Shown here one piece after another: positions 1-9,300 of a DNA stretch of 20,529 nucleotides. How positions within the stretch are numbered: the stretch's first letter is position 1; each line of letters begins with the position of its first letter. Source of the stretch: Chlamydomonas sphaeroides. Taxonomy: Eukaryota; Chlorophyta; Chlorophyceae; Chlamydomonadales; Chlamydomonadaceae. The position numbers were made by a program, and so were the translations under genes. The stretch lies in the NCBI GenBank assembly GCA_001662425.1, contig BDDC01001600.1, positions 2,510 through 23,038 of the forward strand, read 5' to 3'. The notes under the pieces are model-generated. The model searched no databases, was not told the origin of the DNA, and saw only the letters and a list, made by a program, of their open reading frames with translations.

Positions 1-475
1 ACCCCCGGCCTTTCGGCTGTCCGTTGGCGCTGCACAGTGCCGTGCTTGCACTGCCGCCGCCCCAGCCTGCTGCCACCCGTGCCCTGTCCGAGGGAGCTGC
101 CCCGCCGCCGGCTCCCCGCTCACGGCCCCCTGCCGCGCTCACACCTGCCGCACGCCGCACCACACACACGGGGACCTGTCCCATCCGTGACCTCCCATCC
201 ATGACCTCCCATCCGTGACCTCCCATCCGTGACCTCCCATCCATGACCTCCCCATGCGCACGCCCCGTCCCGCCGGCGCCCCGCGCTGCCGCCGCGGGCG
301 TATGTGTGCGTGGGCTGAGGGGGAAAGCACGGACGGGCTGGGCCGGGTCCCGGGCCTCCGCTCAATCACGCACGCAGCTGCCATCCCCAGCTCCCTCCCT
401 CCTCCCCGCCCACCCGTACCTGCCTCCAGCCTGCCAGTCCAGAACGCCCCCGTCCGTGTGCCCTCCCACACGCCG
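1..475 (-). other. 3' flank of the aminopeptidase gene
   Basis: This stretch lies downstream of the aminopeptidase stop. I found no TGTAA polyadenylation signal (the usual volvocine signal) on the minus strand, so the 3' UTR may run out of the window. Apart from the 14-bp tandem repeat at 175-254 nothing recognisable is present; the open frames on both strands are GC-rich low-complexity translations without motifs. Confidence 0.5.
175..254. repeat. 14-bp minisatellite downstream of the aminopeptidase
   Basis: Unit GACCTCCCATCCRT is repeated exactly four times at 189-244, with an imperfect copy before and a partial one after. The variable base is G or A. It lies in the probable 3' UTR. Confidence 0.9.
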
Positions 476-3400
476 CTACCCCAGCGGCGGCGGCGCACCG
501 GCCCCCGGTCCCCCCGCCGGCTGCTGCTGCGCCAGCCAGCCGCAGATGGCTCGCGCCGGCCCCGCCAGCCACTGGCGGTTGCGGCGCAGGCTCTCCGTCA
601 GCTGCGCCGCAAGGCCGCTGTCCATGAGCCCCGGGTACTTGGCGGCCCAGGCCTGCGCGGCAAAAAGTGGAGAGGGCCGGTTCGATTGCGGGTGCATCAG
701 ATTGCGGTAATGCAGCGACAGGGGCCGGTCGTTGTGGTGCCGGCAGTGCGCTGGCGGTGTGGTGTGAACCATGCATGGGTGCTGGTGGCGGCCCAGCGCA
801 CAGGCGGGCGCCCGTGGGCCCGCCCCCGGGGGGTGCTTTGCGGCCCTGGCCTCAGGCACGGATGGGGTTGCAACGGCGCCCAAGCGTGGAGGTGGACTTG
901 GGGAATGGGGGCGGGCAGGGGCATGCCGCACGCCGCACGCGCAGGCCGGGTGATGCTGCAAAGACGAGACGGCGCAAACATTATGATGACATTGGCGGTG
1001 GCAGCAGCAGTGCGATGGCGACTCACCAGCACTTCGTCTGCCTTCTCCTGCGTCATGACGCTCTTGGCGATCTCCTTGATGGGCCGCCCCAGGCTATAGG
1101 AGGCGCTGCTGGCGGCGTCGGGGCCGCTGCCGTAGCGGCGCAGCAGGTCGTCAGTGTGCTGGCGGCAGGGGGGCCGGGGGAAGGGGGAAGCGGGGACGCG
1201 GGGAGAGGAGGGGCAGGGTATGGCACGGCGGAGGCACGCTGCCGCAGCGGTGTGCGCACTTACAACCACACATGCCTGCGATGCAGCACAACCCAGGCAT
1301 GCCAGCGCCAGCCGCCTCTCCGCCACACACACGGTCTTCTTTCACAAGCATATACCATCGATGAACTGCAGTACTTGGTACATAGTCTCTATCATGATTG
1401 CTATCACAAGTGCTTGCATCGCGCCGCCCCGCACCTGCAGCGCGAAGTCCAGCGCCAGCCGCGCGGGCTTGCCGCCCCGGCCCGCCACCTGCAGGTGGGC
1501 GCAGCAGCCGCGACACGCGACACGGGGCAGGCGGCGGCGCAGAGTGCAGTGCGCATTGTGGGGCTTGGCACGCAGCGGCACCTGCTGGGGCCCGGTCTAC
1601 GCAGGCAGGCCGGCCAGGTGCGGGCGCAGCAGCAGTACTGGGGCAACGACGGCCAACGCCGGGGCCACCGCCACTGATATGCGTAAACGGTATGAGGGCA
1701 GCAGCACGCACCGCCGACAGAAGCGAGCCCACGTCCTGCAGCCGCACTCGGGGCCCCAACGCCAACGCCAGCGTGCGGTTGAGGCGCTCCTCGTCCGGTG
1801 CCCGAGCCAGGGCGCCTAGCAGCCAGGCGCGCTCGGTGGCGTCAGTCGACTGCGCGGGATGGGGTTGGCAAGGGCGCGTGGGCCGGGGATGGGCAGCACG
1901 GTTGCGTGGCTCCGCTATCCTGCTGAGTCACCCCTCAAGCCGTCACCCAGCCCATCCAAGCTGCCGTACGCCTCTGCCGCACCGTGTAGTACAGTTTCTG
2001 CAGCGCGGTGTACCAGAGCGGCGCGCCGCTGGCGGCCACGATGCCGTACACCGTGGACCGCACGTCGGCGTGGATCACGCTGGTGTCGAGAGGACTGGCG
2101 GATCCGGCGCCATCCGGATCGAACAGCGCCGCCTCGTCCACCGCGTCGTCGAGCAGCTTGATGGCGGACCTGCGGTTGGCGGTTGGAGATTGGTGATTGG
2201 GTGATTGACGGAGCGGGCCCCGAGCCCACCCGCAGGTCGAAAACAAATAGGCGGACGCCACATGAGCGACACAGCAGATACAGTCAAGTCGAAGGGCGGC
2301 CGCTGTGATGACTCGACTGATGGGCACTGCGGAACGAGCTCACTTGAACGGCTCAGCGTACGGCAGCTCCCGCAGCTCGGGTGCGTCGGTGGCGGGCGCC
2401 GCCAGCGCGGCGGACATGGCCCCGGCGGCGGCCCTGCGGCGGCGGGCAGGGCGGGCAGGGCGGGCCGGGCGGGCCGGGCGGGCCGGGCGGTTCGGCAGGC
2501 GGATGCGGATACGGCAGGACAGGACTGGCAGCGCGCGCGGCGGGCGGCAGGCCCGGCGTCCGCAAATAGCGCTCAAGCGCCGCCGGCATGCGCAGCATCG
2601 GCGGCCCTTGCTGCCAGGCCATGCAGCGCTGCAGCCATGATGTGCCTTGGCTGGTGTCGTGTGTGGGTGTGTGGGTGCGCCGACAACAGCACAGGGCCTC
2701 GGACGGCACTGCCGCAACAGGGCACGCATGCGCATGCATACAACGCCGGCGCTGCAGGAAGCAGGGTAGGATGGGAAGGGTGCCACCACCGCCCCTACGA
2801 CCCTACGTCCCAACGCCGCGGCTCACGAGAGCGCCAGCGGCCGCAGCAGCCGCAGCTGCAGCTCCTCGTACGTCAGCTGCGCACCGCCTCCCGCGGAGGA
2901 GGCCACGGCGAAGGTCAGGCCGCGCGCGGGCGCGCCCGGCACGGTGAGGTTGGTGATGAGCGGCACTGCGGGAGGGGGCAGGAGGGAGCGGCAGGGTGCG
3001 CCACGGCAGGCAGAGGTGGGGTGGGAAGCTACTCGGTAGCTGGAGGCAGAAGCTCGGGTCCCATGGCGGCGAGAAGGCAGCAGCCCGCGTGGTGCGTTGT
3101 GCGGTCCAGGGTATGGGTGGGCGAGTGGGACCAGCGAGGCCCGCCGGCAGGCCGGGGGAGACAGGGCCGGCGGGCCGGCAGGCGGGCAAGGCGACGGGCG
3201 CGGTACAGGTAGGGGCGGCGGAGCCCGCTGCAGCCGGGCGCGGTAGGCGGCAGGGCGATAGGCACGCCACACACAATGCCAAGCACTTGCTGCACGTCCA
3301 CGTCAACGCACCCGCGAGGCGGTCCCTCGTGAAGGCCGCCAGCCGCCGCGCGCAGGCGCCGTAGTACGGCCCGCCCAGCACCCCGTCCGCGGTGGCGGCG

Positions 3401-4605
3401 GTTGGCGAGGCGGGCGCGTCGGCGCTGACCGGCGGCAGCAGGCCCGCCGAGTCGAGGCGCACCAGCCAGCCCGCCAGGCCGCCCAGCGCCTGCGCCCACG
3501 GCTCCAGCTCCACCTGCGCCCACGCGGGGTTGGTGGGGGGACGCAGCCGGCTTGCTGTGGCACCTCGACATCGCACCACAGCGGCGGTTGACGGTTGGCG
3601 GTCGGTGGTTGCTGGTGCCTGTGACGCGGTTGGCGGTGCCGCTGCCGCAGCGCGGCCGGGGGACTGCGGAGGCTGCCTCTGGTTCGGGGTCAGGTGACAT
3701 GATTCTAACCTCAACCGCCGACATACCACCCCCGACAGCAGCGCATACCGTCAGCCGCGCGCCCAGCGCGCCGGTGAGGCCCAGGAAGGTGGTGGGCGCC
3801 AGCTGCGACAGCTCGTTGAGCGCGTACGAGTCGGACAGCAGGCCTGGGGCGGCAGCAGGGCGTGGGTGAGGGCAGCGGGAGAGGGGGCAGGCGGTGGCGT
3901 TGTGAGCACGGCCCAAGGGGACCGATAGGCGGCGGCTGTGGCACTGCGTTGGACGGGGCAACATGCAGCGTGCGCGCGCCTAGAGCACAGACGTGGGTTG
4001 CACGCAGCCGCTGAGCCGGAATGACATGCAGGCGGTATCCATGATGGTGCGACATGAGTCAGGGCATGGCATGCTCGGTGCTGCGCCAGTGCAACTACAC
4101 TGGCTGGGACACGTGTGTCGCGCGCACCCGCGAAGTCGCTGGAGGGGATGGCCGCGGGGCTGTAGGCCGCCGCCGCCAGCGCCTCCCACAGCGGCCGGCT
4201 GTAGTTGGTGCGGTACAGCCCGTACCGCCCCGGGTTCACGACAATGTACGGCGGCGCGGCGGCGGTGCCGTACTGCGTGCCTGCGCGGGCGGCGGCCAGG
4301 CGGGCAGGGCCGGTCAATGGCGGCGCCAAGGTATTTCGGCACAGGCGCACCGCAAGGCCAGCCCGCCAACACGAAGGGCTGTGCTAGTGGTCGCTTGGGA
4401 CGGCTGCACTAGTTCTGGCCAGCCCGAGGCCGCCGGCATCAGGGGGTCGCGCCGTCATCAACGGCCGCTGCTTGCTGCTTGCGTTGCGCACTCAGCGGTC
4501 AGCACCCAAGCGCGGCTGGCGCCGCCCACCTGCCAGCAGCCCGGCCGTGAGCGGCACTGCGGCGCTGCACGCGTTGAAGGCCGCCCAGCGCATCGTGGCC
4601 GCGCC
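476..4605 (-). other. ERAP1-like C-terminal helical domain (exons 15-26)
   Basis: Exon 16 gives PPYIVVNPGRYGLYRTNYS, the usual opening (N-x-x-GxYRxNY). Exon 17 gives LLSDSYALNELSQLAP, the LLDDAF-like helix. Exon 18 gives VELEPWAQALGGLAGWL. Exons 19-21 carry the helical region around LRPLALSQGTSWLQRCMAW. Exon 22 has DVRSTVYGIVAASG and WYTALQKLYYT, exon 23 TERAWLLGALARAPD and RVRLQDVGSLL, exon 24 GKPARLALDFALQ, exon 25 HTDDLLRRYG, and exon 26 the last helices (WLAGPARAICGWL) and the stop. Exon 15 (4530-4605) has little recognisable conservation and was chosen because its CCACAG acceptor, GTGGGC donor and phases join exons 14 and 16 exactly. Confidence 0.8.
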
Positions 4606-6350
4606 CTGTGGGGTTGGGAGTGCGTTGTTGGATGCTGAGAAGAACAGAACCCCGCACGCGGCACAGCACGCCCCGCGTCGGCCGTGCGGAGGGGGAGTGC
4701 GGCTACGTATTGCGCCGGCGGTCGGGGCTTTAGGGTTTGCGGCGGCCGGCTCGGACCCAGGCCGCAGGGCGGGGTCCGTGGCTGAGGCGCCTGCATGGCA
4801 CCGGCGCGCGCCCCCTCGGCGAGACGGCCTCCAACGGCGGGAGGGCCTCCAACGGCGGAAGGGCCTCCAACGGCGGGCTTCCAGCGGTCGGGGTACCGGT
4901 GCTCCGCATATGGGGCCGAGGCACAGCCGGTAGCTCCTCCCTGCACGCCCTGGAGCTCGGGCCCCGCGCCCCTTCCGACGCTGCCATGGCGGGCGGAGGC
5001 CCTGACGCGGCCCTGCGCGCCATACCCTTGATGCCGTACTACACAGCCCGGCACCCCCGCGTGACTCACCGGCAGCCGGAAGCTGAGCGGGACCCACCAC
5101 CGCGGCGAGGATGGGTCCGTACGGTTGCATGCCCCGCCCGTGACCGACGCCTGCCGCACGGTTATGTAACCGCCCGGCGGCGCCGCTGGCGGCGGCTGCG
5201 ACGGCGACCCAGGCGGCGGAGGCTCCGCATCCGCCGCCGCCGCGTCAGCGTCAGCGTCAGCATCAGCCCCCGGCGGCGCCTCGCCGCCCTGCGCCGGCAG
5301 CCCAGGCGGCGGCGGCGGTGAGCCCGCAGCGGCGGCGGCGGCGGCGGCAGCGACGGCAGCCTTGGCGGCGGCGGCGCCGCCAGGCGTGGCGGGCGTCACG
5401 ACGGCGTACGGGCCTGGCGTGGTGGGCGCCAGCCCGACGTGGATCACGGGGTAGTTGGGCTGGTACGTCCAGGCGCTCATCCAGTCCGACACCGGCAGGC
5501 CTGCGTGTCGTACGGGTACAGGTCGTGCGGACAGCATCAATCGGTTGCGTATCCAACATCCAGCGACACATACAGGCAATCGTACGAGCACATACACCGT
5601 ACATGACGGCGGCATGTCATGTGTCCTATGCCGTACCTGTGGCGCGGGACACCGAGTCCCACAGCATCTTTGCAGTCGTACTGCCGTACAGGTTCTCCTT
5701 TAAATACGTGCGGAGCGCCGCCAGCAGCGGATCCGAGTCGTAGTCCGTAGAGTTGAGCAGCGGCGGCGCGGGCGGCGGCGGCGGCGAGGCCGGCGGCGGC
5801 GGGCTGGGCGGCGCCTGCGGCTCCGGCGCGCCGGGGGGCGCGCCCGGCGGCGGCGCCCCCGGCGGTGGCGGCGGCGGCGGCGGCGGCGGCGAGGCTTCGG
5901 CGGCCACCACCACTGGCGCCGCCGGCTCGTCAAAATCCTGATCAGGCTCATCCGGCTCATCATGCATGTCGTCCTCCTCATCCTCGTCAGCAGCACCGTC
6001 GAGCTGCTCGTCCGCCGACGGCGACGCCGACGGCGAGGGTGAGGGCGACGGCGCCGCCTGCGCGCAGGGCCCCCCGGACGACGTGGCCGCCCACAACAGA
6101 CTTGTCACGCCGGTGCCGCGACACCCGCTGGCACGGGCCACACCCCGCAGGCGATGCGCCCGTGCGATGCAACACAACGCAGCACCTGCGGCTCGGCCGC
6201 CACGTCAGCACCACAACCGCGCCCACACATGCGCACATGACCACGAGCCAGCAGCCGCAAGCCACGCATGCGCACAAGCCATGCCGCGCGAGCACTGGCG
6301 CACCGCTGCAGCCGGTGCCGGTGCGCTCCCGGCCCCACCTGCGGCTCCGA

Positions 6351-6381
<31 letters not shown>

Positions 6382-9300
6382 ACCACCGGCGGCGCCTGCA
6401 CGCCAGGCGGTGGCGGCGGCGGCGACACGACGCCGGCGTCCACGCCAACGTCGACGCCCTCGGCCCCGTCCGCGGGCGGCGGCGGCCTGCGGTGCGTTAG
6501 CAGCGCCCGGGCCGTGCCTCGACGTGGTTGCTGCAGCTCCCGCCGCGCCTCCACGCCCTGGCCCGCCGCCTCCGCCACGGCCTTGGCCGCCAGGCTCAGC
6601 AGCTCCCGCGCCTCCGCGTCCGCCGCCCCGCCCGCGCCCAGCGCGCTCAGCACGCTGCGGCGCGTGCTGTGCCGGCGGCGCAGCACGATGGGGTCGCCCG
6701 CCGCCAGCTGGTCGCCCGACAGGTAGGCCCTCAGCATGCGCAGCACGGCGCCGCCCTTTTCGTACGAGATCGAGTCAAACATGTTGTCTGCGGCGGACAG
6801 GGACCAACCGCAAACGTGGTGTGTAGGGGCGCGCAACCGCTCCGGCTCGATCCGGCTCCGGCTCGGTCACACGCCGAGGACGGCCATGCCTCCAGCTGCC
6901 GATGCACACCAAGAGCCCGAGCGTCCATCACAGCCCACAGCATGCGGCAGCAGTAGCCCAAGCACCCCAGTCGCGCCGCCGAGCCCCAGCCGGGCTGCCA
7001 ATGTGCTCAACAGATTACAGCGTCATAGGTTATCACAGAACATTTTACGTGAACTTCTTAGATGACTCATGACAGCCCCAAGCAAGGCCAGCGCTGCGCG
7101 CACCGATGTCGGGCAGCGATGCGATGGGCCGCGAGGTGCGGCTGAGCGGGTGGCTGGAGGGCAGCACGTCGTACGACAGCGCCTCCTCGGTGGTGTCGCC
7201 CGGGGCGGAGCGCCAGTACTGCAGCGCCGGCGCAAAGGCGGCGGCGGCGGCCAGCTCGTAGTAGGAGGCGAAGCCCTCGTTGAGCCACAGCTCGGTCCTG
7301 GGGGCGACAGCGCGGGAGGAAGGGGCTGGGGATGGGCTAAGGGGCTGGGGATGGGCAAAGGGGCTGGGGATGGGCAGGCGCCGCCTCGGCCGTCGCCTCC
7401 TCGCCCCAGCCCACGGGCAGGGTTCACGCTTCACGGCACCGCATGTGCGGGCGCAGGGGGCGCCTCCTTCTCCCCCCCGCCGCCCCGCCCACCAGTCCGC
7501 CATCGTGACCAGGTTGCCGAACCTGTGGCGGGCGCGGGCCGTGGGGGACACGCGGGGGCAGACAACTGGCTACAGGACGTGTTGCCGTGCGAATGACCAG
7601 ACCGCATGCATGGGGGGCGGGGCAGGCCGCGTGGACGTGTGACACGCTGGCCAGGCCAGGGAGTAGGGGCGGCGTGCGTTCTGCATTTGCACCTGCCCCT
7701 GCGTCTGCCCCCGCCTTCGCCCCAGCCCAGTCACATATGCACGACGGATGTGTCATCAACCCAGGGCGTGCCGCGCGGGTCGTGCACTGCTTACTACATG
7801 TCACCTAGTTCTGGACACACGCGCTCTACCTTACCTACGTTTTCCCCCGCTCTCCCCCAACCCCTCCCCCCCACACACACCACTGGTGGCTGATCTCGTG
7901 CGCCACCACGGTGGCGATGCGCGACTTGCTGCGGATGTCGTCCGCGGCGGGGTCCACCAGCAGCGCGGTCTCCCTGCCGGGAAGCGGGGCGAGGGGGAAG
8001 CGGGGCGAGGGGGGCTTGAGCGGGGGGAAAGGAGCGGGGCGGTGGTTCGTGTCGGGGCGGGGCGCAGGGGTCCGTGCCGTGGTGAGGTTGCAGGCAGCGG
8101 GTTCGTGTCAACGGCTTGCCTTCTACACCAGGTGTACGGCAGCTACCGAACCGCCCCTGCACCCCCCCCACCTGAATGTGATGCAGCCCCAGTTCTCCAT
8201 GGCGCCCGCCGCAAAGTTGGGCAGCCCCACCAGGTCCAGCTTGGGCAGCGGGTAGGCCTAGGGGAGGGGAGGGGGCGCCAGATGCTACATGCCAGATGCT
8301 ACATGCTGTTTGCCACGTCTTGCTATGGTGATCATACGTACATATGTATGTATCTAGGGGGTAGAGGTTGCACGCGCAGTGACGAAGGTCCCAGTGCAGA
8401 CTTACTTCCCAGTCCCCAGGCCTAGGGAGGGGCGCGGTTGGGGGCTGTGTGTGCCAGAGAGTGTGTTTGTGTGTGTTGGGTAGAACAGAACCCCACACGC
8501 GGCACAGCACGCTCCGGGTAGAGTGGCGCATTGACCGTGCCCCACACCGGCAGACACCAGCACCGCCGTCCGTGCTTGTTTCGTGATTGTGACCAGGCAA
8601 CGGCGCTCGCCGCTCTGCAGCATCCTGGATGGCTACACCGGTGCCCATGTGTACCGGTCCCACTGGTGCTAGGCGCGGTCAGGGACCCCACCTGGTCGAA
8701 GGCGGCGGTGAAGGTGGCGAGCGAGGAGCAGGCCGCGTCCAGCGCCGTGGCCAGCAGCGCAGCCCTGCGAGGGGAGGGGAGGTGCAGGGATTCGTGTCAG
8801 GCGGGCTGGTTGCCACCCACCTGCCTGACTTACCGCCTCCCTCACGGTCCTTAAGTCCTCTCCCCGCCCGCCACCCTCTGCTCCCCGCGTCACCGGTCCT
8901 CCCCTCCCCGCCCGCCACGCTCTGCTCCCCCGCCCTCCCCGACCCACTTGTCGGGCGTGGCCCACACGCTCACCGCCGCCCTGCCCCCTGACACTAACCC
9001 AACCCCAGCACTCCCGGCCCTGCGCCGCCCCCGCCCCGTCCCGACCCACTTGTCGGGCGTGGCCAACACGCCCACCGCCGCCCTGCCCCCTGACACTAAC
9101 CCAACCCCAGCACTCCCGGCCCTGCCCCGCCCCCGCCCCGTCCCGACCCACTTGTCGGGCGTGGCCCACACGCCCACCGCCACCCTGCCCCCGGGCGGCG
9201 GCGTGTCGCAGTTGAGCGAGGTGGAGGCCAGGCCGCCGACCACGAAGGCCAGCAGGTAGGTGCTCATGCGCGGGGTGGGGGCGAACGTGGTGGTCTGGGG

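Larger units (their letters stand above)
6739..7973 (-). other. M1 zinc site and catalytic tyrosine (exons 9-12)
   Basis: Exon 9 encodes RETALLVD and then HEISH at 7886-7900 (residues 572-576): two zinc-binding His and the general-base Glu. Exon 10, only 30 bp at 7493-7522, supplies FGNLVTMAD with split Trp codons at both ends. Exon 11 starts TELWLNEGF, whose Glu (codon 7276-7278, residue 595) is the third zinc ligand; exactly 18 residues separate it from the second His, as the family requires. Exon 12 opens with DNMFDSISYEKGGAVLRML, and the Tyr (6762-6764, residue 661) is the transition-state-stabilising residue. All residues needed for catalysis are present, so an active enzyme is expected. 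Confidence 0.9.

Noticed and set aside
243..1677. Several long plus-strand open frames opposite the aminopeptidase 3' end
   Set aside because: They are antisense shadows of exons 24-26 and introns in GC-rich DNA, rich in Arg/Ala/Pro with no recognisable domain.
2513..2650. Alternative exon 20 starting at GCTGCAG near 2636 in another frame
   Set aside because: That frame gives a Cys/Arg-rich peptide without M1 character; the acceptor at 2651 gives SQGTSWLQRCMAW and AALERYL, consistent with the helical domain, and fits the phase of exon 19.
4128..5070. Model joining exon 14 directly to exon 16 by using a later AG in exon 16
   Set aside because: It is phase-compatible, but exon 15 (4530-4605) has strong splice sites and the right phases on both sides and uses the better acceptor of exon 16; kept as a less likely alternative.
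4458..5615. Open frame continuing from exon 14 through intron 14
   Set aside because: The sequence after SFRLP lacks M1 similarity and reaches exon 15 in the wrong frame. A good GTGAGT donor at the end of exon 14 and a CCACAG acceptor at exon 15 explain it as an intron.
7297..7493. Apparent loss of one Trp from the usual WW next to the zinc site
   Set aside because: Counting residues gives exactly 18 between the second His and the Glu ligand, so the motif is complete; it is a substitution (ADW for EWW), not a deletion.
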